Shown here piece after piece: positions 24,373 through 34,047 of a stretch of 64,000 nt of DNA; the stretch's first letter is position 1; every line of letters begins with the position of its first letter. The translations under genes and the position numbers were made by a program. The notes beneath the pieces were generated by a model. It saw only the letters and a list, made by a program, of their open reading frames with translations, was not told the origin of the DNA and searched no databases. This DNA comes from Dongia_B soli (GTDB lineage Bacteria > Pseudomonadota > Alphaproteobacteria > Dongiales > Dongiaceae). Location: assembly GCF_034044715.1 (NCBI RefSeq), contig NZ_JAXCLW010000001.1:744001-808000 (forward strand), given 5' to 3'.

Positions 24373-27090
24373 GTGACCGCTGCCTTGAACAGCTTCAAGA
24401 CCCGTAAAACCTTGACGGTCGGGACAAAGTCCTATGACTATTTCAGCCTGAAAGCCGCAGAAAAGGCGGGGCTGGGCGATCTCAGCCGCCTGCCCGTTTC
24501 GCTGAAGGTGCTGCTGGAAAACCTCCTGCGCTATGAAGATGGGCGCACAGTGACCCAGGACGACATCAAGGCGATGGCAAAATGGCTGAAGGCCAAGCGC
24601 TCCGACCGGGAAATCGCCTACCGCCCGGCCCGGGTGTTGATGCAGGATTTCACCGGCGTCCCCGCCGTGGTCGATCTGGCGGCAATGCGCGGCGCCATGA
24701 CGAAGATGGGCGGCGATCCCAAGAAGATCAATCCGCTCTCCCCCGTCGACCTGGTCATCGACCATTCCGTCATGGTCGACTTCTTTGCCGGCCCGAACGC
24801 CTTCAAGAAGAATGTCGAGATGGAATACGAGCGCAATGGCGAGCGCTACGCCTTCCTGCGCTGGGGCCAGACCGCTTTCGACAATTTCCGCGTCGTGCCG
24901 CCGGGAACCGGCATCTGCCATCAGGTGAATATCGAACATCTGGCCCAGGTGGTCTGGACCAAGAAGGAGCCGACCGCCACGGTGAAGGGCAAGAAGACCG
25001 GCGGCAAGACCCTGGCTTATCCGGACACGCTGGTCGGCACCGATAGCCACACCACCATGGTCAACAGCCTTGGCGTCCTCGGCTGGGGCGTCGGCGGCAT
25101 TGAAGCGGAAGCGGCCATGCTGGGCCAGCCGATCTCCATGCTGATTCCCGAAGTGGTCGGCTTCAAACTGACCGGCAAACTGAAGGAAGGCACCACCGCC
25201 ACCGATCTGGTGCTGACCGTGACGCAGATGTTGCGCAAGAAGGGCGTCGTCAACAAGTTCGTCGAATTCTTTGGCGCCGGCCTCGACGACCTGTCTTTGC
25301 CCGATCGCGCGACCATCGCCAATATGGCGCCGGAATATGGCGCCACCTGCGGCTTCTTCCCGGTCGATGCCGAGACGTTGCGCTATATGAAGGCGACCGG
25401 CCGCAAGGCGGATCGCATCGCTCTGGTGGAAAAATACGCCAAGGCCCAAGGCATGTGGCGCGACAAGAAGTCGGTCGATCCGGTTTTCACCGACACGCTG
25501 GAACTCGATATCAGCACCGTTGAGCCGTCGCTCGCAGGCCCGAAGCGTCCGCAGGACCGCGTACCGCTGAGCCAGGCCGCCGAGCAGTTCAACAAGGGCC
25601 TGGTCGAGACCTTTGGCCGCAAAGGCGATGAACACCGCGTCCCGGTCAAAGGTGCGAAGCATGATCTCGGCGATGGCGATGTGGTGATTGCTGCGATCAC
25701 CAGCTGCACCAACACGTCCAATCCTAACGTCATGTTGGGCGCCGGCCTCGTCGCCCAGAAGGCGGTGGCTCTCGGTCTTATGACCAAGCCCTGGGTCAAG
25801 ACATCCCTCGCCCCAGGCTCACAGGTGGTGACCGATTATCTGAAGAAATCCGGCCTGCAGAAGTCGCTCGACAAGCTCGGCTTCAATCTGGTCGGCTATG
25901 GCTGCACCACCTGTATCGGCAATTCCGGGCCGTTGCCGGAACCGATTGGCGATGCCGTGACCGCCGGCGATCTGGTGGCCGCGGCGGTGCTCTCGGGCAA
26001 TCGCAATTTCGAGGGCCGCGTCAATCCGCTGGTGAAGGCAAATTACCTTGCCTCGCCGATGCTGGTCGTCGTCTATGCATTGGCCGGCAGCATGAAGATC
26101 GACATCACCAAGGAACCGATCGGCTATAACAAGAAGGGCAAGCCGGTCTATCTGCAGGACATCTGGCCGACCAATCAGGAAATCGCCGATGCAGTGCGGA
26201 AGTCGGTGACGGCGGGTGCTTTCAAGACCCGCTATGCCGACGTCTTCACCGGCGATGCCAAGTGGAAGAAGATCAAGACGGCGAAGGGCCTCACCTATCA
26301 GTGGGACAGCCAGTCCACCTATGTGCAGGATCCGCCCTATTTCACCCATATGACCAAGGAGCCGGGCACGTTCAGCGACGTGCATCAGGCCCGGCCACTG
26401 GCAATTGTCGGCGATTCCATCACCACCGACCACATCTCGCCTGCCGGCTCGATCAAGAAGGACGGTCCGGCCGGTCTTTATCTGATGGACCATGGCGTAC
26501 AGCCGCTGGATTTCAACTCCTATGGCGCGCGGCGCGGCAATCATGAAGTGATGATGCGCGGCACCTTCGCCAATATCCGCCTGAAGAATGAGATGGTGCC
26601 GGGTACCGAGGGCGGCATCACCAAGCTCATGCCGGAAGGCAAGGTCATGCCGATCTACGATGCCTCGATGAAGTATCAGGCTGAAAAGACCCCGCTGATC
26701 GTCATCGCCGGTAAGGAATATGGTACCGGTTCCTCCCGAGACTGGGCGGCCAAGGGCACCTTGCTGCTGGGCGTCAAGGCGGTGATCGCTGAAAGCTTCG
26801 AGCGCATCCATCGCTCCAACCTCGTCGGTATGGGCGTTGTGCCCCTGCAGTTCAAGGAAGGGATGGACCGCAAGACGCTGAAACTCGACGGCTCGGAGAT
26901 CTTCGACATTATCGGCCTTGCCGGCGGCATCAAGCCGCGTATGGATGTGACCGTGAAGATCACCCGCGCCGATCAGAAGAGCGAGGAGATCAAAGTGATC
27001 TGCCGCATCGATACGCTGGATGAGGTGGAATATTTCCGTCACGGCGGCATTCTGCCTTACGTGCTACGCAACCTGATGAAGGCTGCGTAA
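24373..27090 (+). CDS. acnA: aconitate hydratase A
   Basis: The TCA-cycle enzyme that isomerises citrate to isocitrate, 905 residues. The [4Fe-4S] cysteines are seen in AITSCTNTSNP and GYGCTTCIGNSGPL. Other family blocks are LVGTDSHTTMVNSLGVLGWGVGG, GDSITTDHISPAGSI, SYGARRGNHEVMMRGTFANIR and the swivelling-domain motif GKEYGTGSSRDWAAKG. The start is a GTG with GGGAG seven bases upstream. Followed by a rho-independent terminator, so probably monocistronic. Confidence 0.98.
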   Translation: MTAALNSFKTRKTLTVGTKSYDYFSLKAAEKAGLGDLSRLPVSLKVLLENLLRYEDGRTVTQDDIKAMAKWLKAKRSDREIAYRPARVLMQDFTGVPAVVDLAAMRGAMTKMGGDPKKINPLSPVDLVIDHSVMVDFFAGPNAFKKNVEMEYERNGERYAFLRWGQTAFDNFRVVPPGTGICHQVNIEHLAQVVWTKKEPTATVKGKKTGGKTLAYPDTLVGTDSHTTMVNSLGVLGWGVGGIEAEAAMLGQPISMLIPEVVGFKLTGKLKEGTTATDLVLTVTQMLRKKGVVNKFVEFFGAGLDDLSLPDRATIANMAPEYGATCGFFPVDAETLRYMKATGRKADRIALVEKYAKAQGMWRDKKSVDPVFTDTLELDISTVEPSLAGPKRPQDRVPLSQAAEQFNKGLVETFGRKGDEHRVPVKGAKHDLGDGDVVIAAITSCTNTSNPNVMLGAGLVAQKAVALGLMTKPWVKTSLAPGSQVVTDYLKKSGLQKSLDKLGFNLVGYGCTTCIGNSGPLPEPIGDAVTAGDLVAAAVLSGNRNFEGRVNPLVKANYLASPMLVVVYALAGSMKIDITKEPIGYNKKGKPVYLQDIWPTNQEIADAVRKSVTAGAFKTRYADVFTGDAKWKKIKTAKGLTYQWDSQSTYVQDPPYFTHMTKEPGTFSDVHQARPLAIVGDSITTDHISPAGSIKKDGPAGLYLMDHGVQPLDFNSYGARRGNHEVMMRGTFANIRLKNEMVPGTEGGITKLMPEGKVMPIYDASMKYQAEKTPLIVIAGKEYGTGSSRDWAAKGTLLLGVKAVIAESFERIHRSNLVGMGVVPLQFKEGMDRKTLKLDGSEIFDIIGLAGGIKPRMDVTVKITRADQKSEEIKVICRIDTLDEVEYFRHGGILPYVLRNLMKAA

Positions 27091-27125
27091 GCAAACATCG
27101 GCTGCCGCTCGGCAATTGATCTCGG

Positions 27126-27159
27126 AAACCCGTCTCCGCTACCGTGGGGACGGGTTTTT
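27126..27159 (+). terminator. Rho-independent terminator of acnA
   Basis: Arms AAACCCGTC (27126-27134) and GACGGGTTT (27149-27157) extend inward by three more pairs (one T-G) around an eight-base loop, and are followed by TTC within a run of five T. It lies 35 bases after the acnA stop and 23 bases before the next ATG. Confidence 0.85.
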
Positions 27160-27182
27160 CGTATCGATCAGCGGAGCAAGAG

Positions 27183-27866
27183 ATGCGTCGAAGCTTGCAC
27201 CTTTCAGTATTCTTTCTGAGCATTATCTTCGCCGCCAGCGGCGCAACGAGCCGCGCCGCCGGACCAGCCCCCTGGCCCGATCAATTCGAGACACGACTGG
27301 CGGCTTTGGCGCTGCTGCAATCGCTCAACGCGGATTTGCTCAGTCACGACAGCGCGACCTTGACCCTGGATCGCTGGTGCGCCGACCACCACCTCGCCTC
27401 GCCCGCGAAGATCGTCGCCCAGTTGGACCGCGCAACGAAAAAGACGCCGACGGCCGAACAGCGAAAGTTGTTGCAAGTCAGTGATAGCGAGCCGATCCGC
27501 TATCGGCGCGTCAAGCTCGCTTGCGGCGATCACGTGCTGTCGGAAGCGGATAACTGGTATGTGCCGAGCCGCCTGACCCCGGCGATGAACCGGCAATTGG
27601 ACAGCAGCGACATCGCTTTCGGCCGCGCAGTCAAGGCCTTGCATTTCCAGCGCCATACCTTGTCGGCCAAGCTGTTATGGTCGCCGCTGCCGACAGGCTG
27701 GGAGACCGGCGCTCAGCTCCCGGCGGCAACGGCGACATTGCAGGTGCCGTCGCAGGTCTTGCAGCATCAGGCCTTCCTCACCCTGCCTGATGGCACGCCT
27801 TTCAGCGAGGTGGTGGAAACCTATACCAATGAGGTTCTCGCCTTCCCGCTGCCGCCCTTGCAGTGA
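27183..27866 (+). CDS. secreted protein with chorismate lyase (UbiC)-like domain, function unknown
   Basis: A 227-residue protein beginning with a clear signal peptide (MRRSLHLSVFFLSIIFAASGATSRA; the rest is exported). The body resembles the chorismate lyase/UTRA fold: EPIRYRRVKLACGDHVLSEADNWYVPSRLTPAMNRQL followed by FGRAVKALHFQRHTLSAKLLW matches the UbiC order of a core strand, a product loop and FG.A. Cytoplasmic UbiC makes 4-hydroxybenzoate for ubiquinone; an exported version must do something else or bind a small ligand. The ATG has GGAG upstream. The similarity is recognised by eye and should be treated as tentative. Confidence 0.7.
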   Translation: MRRSLHLSVFFLSIIFAASGATSRAAGPAPWPDQFETRLAALALLQSLNADLLSHDSATLTLDRWCADHHLASPAKIVAQLDRATKKTPTAEQRKLLQVSDSEPIRYRRVKLACGDHVLSEADNWYVPSRLTPAMNRQLDSSDIAFGRAVKALHFQRHTLSAKLLWSPLPTGWETGAQLPAATATLQVPSQVLQHQAFLTLPDGTPFSEVVETYTNEVLAFPLPPLQ

Positions 27867-28306
27867 CGGCAGAAGATTCAGCTGCGTCCTTCTCGCGATG
27901 ATAGGCCGCCAGGAACTAGGTTTTCATCTCCCTTCATGAACGGGTAGTCCGGCAGACGTTCTTTGGTACTCGCCAGCATGTCGTCGGCGCTATCGACCCC
28001 GCACATCTGCCGTCGGAAAGCGCTTCACCGGAAGCTCGGTCGAATTGCCCCGGACTGCAGTCCAGATCGACGATCGGCTCGGGATCATCGACTGCCATCA
28101 GGTTTAGCGGTTACCTAGCCGGACGTGTCCGTCCTGTTCGAATTGACGGCAAAGCTCGGCATTCCAATCGGCCGTGATACGGCGCCTCCTGCTTCGATCA
28201 ACCGTCGCGGTGAGTCGATAGCGGAGTGTGGCCTCGATCGCGCGGAGGCGTATCGAAATCTCGGGCGTGTCGTTGCGAGTCCTCGTCACAATGAAATTGT
28301 GATGGA
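27867..28306. other. intergenic region without a supported gene
   Basis: About 440 bases between convergent genes. A 61-codon minus-strand frame (28104-28289) is open but has no Shine-Dalgarno or recognised family, and no hairpin with a T run was found. It may be decayed coding sequence. Confidence 0.5.
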
Positions 28307-28612
28307 TCAGGAGGCCGGATCCCTGCGGTCGGAATGGCCGAGCGGTTTCTCCGGGGCGATGACGTCGCGCAGCCGCTGCTTCACTTCTTTCAGATCGGGG
28401 AAACGTCCCTCAGCCTTGCGCGACCAGATCAGGCGGCCCTGGCTGCGGATTTCGAAAATGCCGCCGGTACCCGGGATCAGGGCGACCTCGCCGATTTCAT
28501 CCTGGAACGTGGTCAACAATTCCTGGGCCATCCAGCCGGCGCGCAGCAGCCATCGGCATTGCGTGCAGAATTCGATTTCAACGCGCGGCAGCGCGGCAGC
28601 TTCTTCGCTCAT
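28307..28612 (-). CDS. SelT/SelW/SelH (Rdx) family thioredoxin-like protein
   Basis: A 101-residue protein with the Rdx pattern at its N-terminus: VEIEFCTQCRWLLRAGWMAQELLTTF, i.e. a CxxC redox motif after the first strand, then GEVALIPGTGGIFEI and a C-terminal basic helix. In animals the second cysteine is selenocysteine; here both are cysteine. Bacterial members are uncharacterised, probably thiol oxidoreductases. The ATG at 28612 overlaps the stop of the upstream permease by ATGA, so the two are co-translated; the open frame upstream of that ATG is not needed. Confidence 0.85.
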   Translation of the reverse strand: MSEEAAALPRVEIEFCTQCRWLLRAGWMAQELLTTFQDEIGEVALIPGTGGIFEIRSQGRLIWSRKAEGRFPDLKEVKQRLRDVIAPEKPLGHSDRRDPAS

Positions 28613-29919
28613 GCCGTCTTCTCCACCAATGTCCGATCGTCGCCCGGATAGAGGCGGCTCAACCAATAGAGCAGCAGCAATCCGGGAACGGCCAGCAAGG
28701 CGGTCAAAGCAAAGAATGATGCCCAATCCATCTGATCGGCAAGCCAGCCGCCGCCGGCCGACATCAAGGTGCGGCCATAAGCCATGAAGGAGGTCAGCAG
28801 CGCATATTGCGTGGCCGTGAAGGCGATATTGGTGAGGCGCGAAAGATAGGCGACCATCGCCGCACCGGCCGCGCCGCCAGCCAGATTGTCGGCCGTGATC
28901 GCCGCGGTCAGTGCATAGAGGTCATGGCCGCGCCAAGCGACGATGCAGAAGGTGAAATTGGTCAAGGCCTGCAGGACGCCGCCGATCATCAGCGTGCGGA
29001 ACATGCCGATCCGGGCGACCAGGATGCCGCCGATCAGCCCGCCGAGCACCGTCATCCAGACGCCCCAGAGCTTGCTGACCAGAGCGATCTCGGATCCGCT
29101 GAATCCCATCGCCGCATAGAACGGATTGGCCATGATGCCACCGATCGCATCGCCGAATTTATAGAACAGGATGAAGACCAGAATGACGACCCAGCCGCGC
29201 CGCTGCGCGAAGTCCGCCAGGGGCCGGATCACGGCTTCGGCGGTCCATTCACGGTAGTTTCGGGGTGCCGGCCGCACCGGTTCGGGGGCCCGCGGCGCGA
29301 TCAGCGTGACAATGGCCGAGAGCAGCATGGCGGCGGCGAGCACGGCAAAGACGATCTGCCAATCCAGATAATCCGAGAGGGCGAGGGCGCCGGCGCCCGC
29401 CAGCAGAAGGCCGAGACGGTAGCCGGTCTGGGTGGCGCCAGCGCCAGCACCTTGTTCTTCATCCGCCAGGATCTCGATGCGATAGGCATCGATGACGATA
29501 TCCTGGCTGGCCGAGAGGAAGGCGACGACCAGCGCGGCCATGGCGGTGCGCAGCGGTGCAATGGCCGGATCGGTATGGCCCATCGCCAGGATCGCCGCCG
29601 CCAGCAATATCTGGATGAGAAACAGCCAGGCGCGACGCCGGCCGAGCCACCGCCCCAGCACCGGCAGATGCACTTGGTCGATGATCGGCGACCAGAGGAA
29701 TTTGAAGGTATAGGGCGTGCCGGTCAGGGCGAAGAGGCCGATCGTCGTCTTATCGACACCGACCTTGGCCAGCCAATAACTAAGCGTCGACAGCGTCAGC
29801 AGCAGCGGCAGACCACTGGCGAAGCCCTGGATCAGGACCAGCAGCAGGCGCGGCCGCAGATACATTGCCATGGCTTGGCGCCAGCCGCGCCGGCCGGAAA
29901 TGGGCGTGGTAACCTGCAT
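28609..29919 (-). CDS. AmpG-like muropeptide MFS permease
   Basis: A 436-residue major facilitator with about 12-14 membrane helices. The N-terminus matches AmpG, the importer of anhydromuropeptides for cell-wall recycling: GFASGLPLLLTLSTLSYWLAKVGVDKTTIGLFALTGTPYTFKFLWSP, and later SQDIVIDAYRIEIL and KFGDAIGGIMANPFY. Loss of AmpG function blocks AmpC induction in bacteria that use AmpR, but no ampC is in the window. It is followed by the Rdx gene in the same unit. Confidence 0.88.
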   Translation of the reverse strand: MQVTTPISGRRGWRQAMAMYLRPRLLLVLIQGFASGLPLLLTLSTLSYWLAKVGVDKTTIGLFALTGTPYTFKFLWSPIIDQVHLPVLGRWLGRRRAWLFLIQILLAAAILAMGHTDPAIAPLRTAMAALVVAFLSASQDIVIDAYRIEILADEEQGAGAGATQTGYRLGLLLAGAGALALSDYLDWQIVFAVLAAAMLLSAIVTLIAPRAPEPVRPAPRNYREWTAEAVIRPLADFAQRRGWVVILVFILFYKFGDAIGGIMANPFYAAMGFSGSEIALVSKLWGVWMTVLGGLIGGILVARIGMFRTLMIGGVLQALTNFTFCIVAWRGHDLYALTAAITADNLAGGAAGAAMVAYLSRLTNIAFTATQYALLTSFMAYGRTLMSAGGGWLADQMDWASFFALTALLAVPGLLLLYWLSRLYPGDDRTLVEKTA

Positions 29920-30310
29920 GCCGTTATCCTTGTACCCTGCTTGGGCTCGAGCCGCGTAGCCCGAAGCGAATAGTGACGAATCAAAAAGTTAACGACGATA
30001 TTGGCAAAGGCCTTATGTCCTTGTCGATGGAATTCCTGGACGTTGCATGTAGGTGGAACGCGGCTTGGACTTCGTCGACGCCGGGCGCTGCAGGTCGCCC
30101 TCCACATCTTATTGTTCGCCGAAACTGAACAGATCGTCTTTGCCTATGCCTCTGTCCGTGGCAGGCGTGCGAGGTTAGAGAAAGTGGCTTCGCCATTTCT
30201 GGCTACCCGGGGGACAGCAGGTCTTCGATAACGACCGGCATGCTAAACGGAGCGGACCGGCGGGTAAAATGCTATAGTCATCACGAATTCATCAGCAAAA
30301 GGACAATGCC
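29920..30310. other. divergent intergenic region (ampG-like / doxX)
   Basis: About 390 bases. A TATAGT at 30273-30278 may be the -10 element of the doxX promoter; the -35 is not clear. No protein gene is supported here; the short open frames are arginine-rich shadows. Confidence 0.4.
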
Positions 30311-30697
30311 ATGGAAGGCTTGCGAAACACCGCCGCGCTTATCGGACGTATCCTCATCAGCGTCATTTTCTTATGGAGCGGCTTCGGTAAGGTCAGCAAT
30401 TTCGGCGGCACCGTCGGCTATATCACCTCGGTCGGGCTGCCCGTGCCGGAAGTGGCCGCCGTCATTGCCATCATCGTCGAATTGCTTGGCGGGCTTTGCC
30501 TCTTGGTCGGCTTCCAGGCGCGGCTGGCCGCTTTGGCCATCGCCATTTTCACCATCGCGGCGGGCTTTTCCTTCCACACCAATTTCGGCGACATGACGCA
30601 GATGATCATGTTCTTCAAGAATCTCGCCATCGCCGGCGGCGCGCTGCAGATCTTCGCTTTCGGGCCCGGCGCCTTCAGCGTGGACAAGGGCCGCTGA
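30311..30697 (+). CDS. DoxX family inner-membrane protein
   Basis: A 128-residue protein with four membrane helices. Family features are the start RILISVIFLWSGFGKVSNF, the helix with IIVELLGGLCLLVGFQARLAALAI and the end KNLAIAGGALQIFAFGPG. DoxX proteins are membrane partners in thiol or quinone redox processes, but the biochemistry of bacterial members is poorly known. AAAAGGAC precedes the ATG. Followed by a strong terminator shared with typA from the other side. Confidence 0.88.
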   Translation: MEGLRNTAALIGRILISVIFLWSGFGKVSNFGGTVGYITSVGLPVPEVAAVIAIIVELLGGLCLLVGFQARLAALAIAIFTIAAGFSFHTNFGDMTQMIMFFKNLAIAGGALQIFAFGPGAFSVDKGR

Positions 30698-30721
30698 AGC
30701 ATCGCTTCATCCGCAAAAGGA

Positions 30722-30752
30722 AACGGCGGCCTGAAAAGGCCGCCGTTTTTTT
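30722..30752 (+). terminator. Rho-independent terminator, probably bidirectional
   Basis: A perfect 11-bp stem (AACGGCGGCCT / AGGCCGCCGTT) with a GAAA loop is followed by T residues to 30752. On the minus strand it lies 20 bases beyond the typA stop, with an A/T-containing tail, so it probably ends both doxX and typA. Confidence 0.9.
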
Positions 30753-30772
30753 ATCGCGTGTAGAGAGGATGC

Positions 30773-32596
30773 TTAGACCGCTTCCGCCTGGCGGCTAGCC
30801 TTCTTGCGATCATGCGGATTGAGGAGCGCCTTGCGCAGCCGGATCGATTTCGGCGTGACTTCGACGAGCTCGTCATCCTCGATATAAGCGATCGCCTTTT
30901 CCAAGGTCATGAGGCGCGGCGGGGTCAGACGCACGGCTTCATCCTTCGAGGTCGTGCGGATATTCGTCAGCTGCTTCGACTTCAGCGGATTGACTTCGAG
31001 ATCATTGCCGCGGCTATGCTCGCCGATGATCATGCCTTCATAGGTCTCGACGCCACCGCCGACGAAAAGCGGTCCGCGCTCTTCGAGATACCATAGCGCA
31101 TAGGCAACCGTCGTGCCCTGGGAGTTCGAAATTAGCACGCCGTTGCGGCGGCCTTCGATCGGACCCTTATAGGGCGCGTAGGAATGGAACAGGCGGCTCA
31201 TCACGCCGGTGCCACGCGTATCGGTGAGGAACTCGCCGTGATAACCGATCAGGCCGCGTGCCGGACAATGGAAAATGAGACGGGTCTTGCCGCCGCCCGA
31301 CGGCTTCATCTCGGTCATCTCGCCCTTGCGCTGACCGAGCTTGTCGATGACCACGCCGGTGAATTCCTCATCGACGTCGATCACCACTTCCTCGATCGGC
31401 TCCAGGCGCTGGCCGGTCGCGGGATCGGTCTGGAAAAGGACACGCGGGCGGCTGATCGAGAGCTCGAAACCCTCGCGCCGCATCTGCTCGATCAAGACGC
31501 CGAGCTGTAATTCGCCACGCCCCGCAACCTGGAAGGCGTCGGCACCCGCCGTTTCCGTGATGCGGATGGCGACATTGCCTTCGGCTTCGCGCATCAGCCG
31601 CGCACGGATCATACGGCTCGTCACCTTGTCGCCTTCGCGGCCGGCCAGCGGGCTGTCATTGACCGAGAAGGTCATGGCCAGTGTCGGCGGATCGATGTCC
31701 TTCGAGGGGATCGGCGCCTCGACTTCGGGGACGCAGATGGTGTCTGCGACGGTGGTATCCTCGAGGCCGGCGATGGCGATGATGTCGCCCGCTTCGGCTT
31801 CTTCCACCGGCACCCGCTCGATGCCGCGGAAGGCCAGCAGCTTGGTCAAACGCGCGGTCTGCACGACCGTGCCGTCCTGGCGCATCGCCTTGACGTTCAG
31901 ATTCATCGTCGCCTTGCCGGTATAGATACGACCGGTCAGTACGCGACCGAGATAGTTGTCGTATTCCAGCGTCGTTACCAGCATGGAGAACGGCTTGTCG
32001 GCTTCCACTTTCGGTGCCGGGACGTGGCGCACGATCAGATCGAACAACGGCGTCAGATCCGTGCGTTCGGCTTCCAGGCTCTCCGCCGCCCAGCCCTGGC
32101 GCGACGAGGCGAACAGGGTGGGGAAATCGAGCTGCTCGTCGGTGGCGCCCAGTGCCGAGAAAAGATCGAAAACCTGGTCGTGGACTTCATGCGGCTGGGC
32201 GTCCGGGCGGTCGCATTTGTTGATGACGACGATCGGGCGCAGGCCGAGAGCCAGCGCTTTCGAGGTCACGAACTTGGTCTGCGGCAGCGGGCCTTCGGCG
32301 GAATCGACCAGGACCACGACGCCGTCAACCATGCTGAGGATGCGTTCCACCTCGCCGCCGAAATCGGCGTGGCCCGGCGTGTCAACGATGTTAAGACGGG
32401 TTTCCTTCCACTGCACCGAGGTGCATTTGGCGAGAATGGTGATGCCGCGTTCGCGTTCCAGGTCGTTGGAATCCATCACCCGTTCTGCGACCTGCTGATT
32501 GGCGCGGAACGAGCCGGATTGCTTGAGCAACTGATCGACCAAAGTGGTTTTGCCATGGTCGACGTGCGCGATGATGGCGATATTTCGTAACTGCAT
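30773..32596 (-). CDS. typA: translational GTPase TypA/BipA
   Basis: A 607-residue ribosome-associated GTPase involved in assembly of the large subunit and in cold and stress responses. G1 AHVDHGKTT, switch region ERERGITI, G3 DTPGHADFGG and G4 NKCDRPDAQPHEV are all present. The C-terminus has KSKQLTNIRTTSKDEAVRLTPPR, which is diagnostic for TypA. The ATG at 32594-32596 (MQLRNIAI) is the usual start; the longer frame begins with TTG. Confidence 0.98.
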   Translation of the reverse strand: MQLRNIAIIAHVDHGKTTLVDQLLKQSGSFRANQQVAERVMDSNDLERERGITILAKCTSVQWKETRLNIVDTPGHADFGGEVERILSMVDGVVVLVDSAEGPLPQTKFVTSKALALGLRPIVVINKCDRPDAQPHEVHDQVFDLFSALGATDEQLDFPTLFASSRQGWAAESLEAERTDLTPLFDLIVRHVPAPKVEADKPFSMLVTTLEYDNYLGRVLTGRIYTGKATMNLNVKAMRQDGTVVQTARLTKLLAFRGIERVPVEEAEAGDIIAIAGLEDTTVADTICVPEVEAPIPSKDIDPPTLAMTFSVNDSPLAGREGDKVTSRMIRARLMREAEGNVAIRITETAGADAFQVAGRGELQLGVLIEQMRREGFELSISRPRVLFQTDPATGQRLEPIEEVVIDVDEEFTGVVIDKLGQRKGEMTEMKPSGGGKTRLIFHCPARGLIGYHGEFLTDTRGTGVMSRLFHSYAPYKGPIEGRRNGVLISNSQGTTVAYALWYLEERGPLFVGGGVETYEGMIIGEHSRGNDLEVNPLKSKQLTNIRTTSKDEAVRLTPPRLMTLEKAIAYIEDDELVEVTPKSIRLRKALLNPHDRKKASRQAEAV

Positions 32597-32806
32597 GATA
32601 GGCGTATCCAAATTCAAAGAAGCATGGAACAGGTCACGGCCCAGACCTTACAGGTCGGCTGTGACAGTCAGTTGAGCGATGGCAAAGAAGCAGGCCCATA
32701 GCTTGTGCTTTGGGACCTGGGCTTCAGGAGCCGGAGCGTTACAGCGTCGGAGGCGTTCCGGACAGACGGTCAGAGGCATAGCGCATGGCGTTCGCTCCTG
32801 CTTTCC

Positions 32807-33799
32807 TCAACCGAGCTTGCTCAGCAGCAATTCGCTGAGCGGCGTTTCCGGCCGCGCGCCGAAGTGTGAAATCACCTCGGCAGCGGCAAGGGCGGCGATG
32901 CGGCCGCAATCCGCGAAATCACGGCCCTGGGTGTAGCCATAGAGAAAACCGGCCGCATAGAGATCCCCGGCGCCCGTCACATCGACGACGCGATCGACCG
33001 GAAAAGCAGCTACTTCGATCACGTTATCGCCGGCGACGATCAGTGAGCCCTTCGCGCTGCGGGTCAGGGCGGCGATGTCGCAGGCTTCGCGCGTCAGGGC
33101 GACCGCCTCGTCGTAATTGTCCGTCTGCCACAGCGCCTTGATTTCCGATTCATTGGCGAAGAGCACATCGACATGCTCGCGGACCAACTTTTGGAATTCG
33201 GCGAGATGACGAGTCACGCAGAACGAGTCCGAGAGCGAGAGCGAGACTTCACGGCCAGCATCATGGGCGATCCGCGCCGCCTTCAGGAAAGCTTCCTTGG
33301 CCGCCGGCGGATCCCACAGATAGCCTTCCAAATAGGTGACCTTGCTGCGGGTAATCAGATCGGCATCGATATCGTCCGGCGTCAGTTCCACGCAGGCGCC
33401 GAGATAGGTGCTCATCGTGCGTTCCGCGTCCGGGGTCACCATGATCATGCAGCGCGCCGTCGGCGTCAGTGATTTGGCACTCGGTGTTTCGAAATAGACG
33501 CCGTTGGCGTGAATGTCGTGGCGGAAGATGCCGCCCAGCTGGTCGTTGCCGACCTTGCCGATATAAGCGCCCTTGCCGCCCAGGCTGGCGATGCCGGCAA
33601 TGGTATTGGCTGCGGAACCGCCCGAGACTTCGACACCGGCGCCCATGGCATCATAGAGCGCGGCCGAGCGCTCCGCATCGACCAGCATCATCGCCCCTTT
33701 GGTCAGGCCGAGCCGCGTCATGACATCTTCCTCGGTATGCGCGAGCACATCGACAATGGCATTGCCGATACCGACGACATCCACAAACTTGTCGGACAT
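32807..33799 (-). CDS. PfkB-family carbohydrate/adenosine kinase
   Basis: A 330-residue ribokinase-fold enzyme. Family signature 1 is GGSAANTIAGIASLGGKGAYIGKVGND; signature 2, with the catalytic aspartate, is VVDVTGAGDLYAAGFLYGYTQG. The overall sequence (MSDKFVDVVGIGNAIVDVLA start; RTMSTYLGACVELTPDD) follows the alphaproteobacterial adenosine kinase group; the exact substrate cannot be fixed from sequence alone. I chose the ATG at 33797-33799; the extension upstream is not family-like. Confidence 0.9.
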   Translation of the reverse strand: MSDKFVDVVGIGNAIVDVLAHTEEDVMTRLGLTKGAMMLVDAERSAALYDAMGAGVEVSGGSAANTIAGIASLGGKGAYIGKVGNDQLGGIFRHDIHANGVYFETPSAKSLTPTARCMIMVTPDAERTMSTYLGACVELTPDDIDADLITRSKVTYLEGYLWDPPAAKEAFLKAARIAHDAGREVSLSLSDSFCVTRHLAEFQKLVREHVDVLFANESEIKALWQTDNYDEAVALTREACDIAALTRSAKGSLIVAGDNVIEVAAFPVDRVVDVTGAGDLYAAGFLYGYTQGRDFADCGRIAALAAAEVISHFGARPETPLSELLLSKLG

Positions 33800-34047
33800 G
33801 AATGACTTCCTCGGGTAGCATGAACTCGGGTAACAAAACACCTCGGTTGCCGGCGTGAAGCGCGGCCCGATAATGGCGGCGCAGTATAGTGCAGTGCAAA
33901 CAAGGCACAAGCCTCGCGCTCGCCGGGCCGCCGCGCAATTTCGGCAGTGCTCGCCGAGACCAGTCCAGTTCCCATCAGTTTGCCCATTGCGCCCTGGGAC
34001 CTGGCTCCTTACATTCTAGCAACCAACTGACATAAAAGGGAAAACCC

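Noticed and set aside
24298..25662. Long minus-strand open frame (454 codons) opposite acnA
   Set aside because: Antisense to the conserved aconitase; composition is typical of GC-rich shadow frames and no ribosome site was seen.
28104..28289. 61-codon minus-strand frame
   Set aside because: The end (LCRQFEQDGHVRLGNR) looks protein-like but there is no start signal or family; perhaps decayed sequence.
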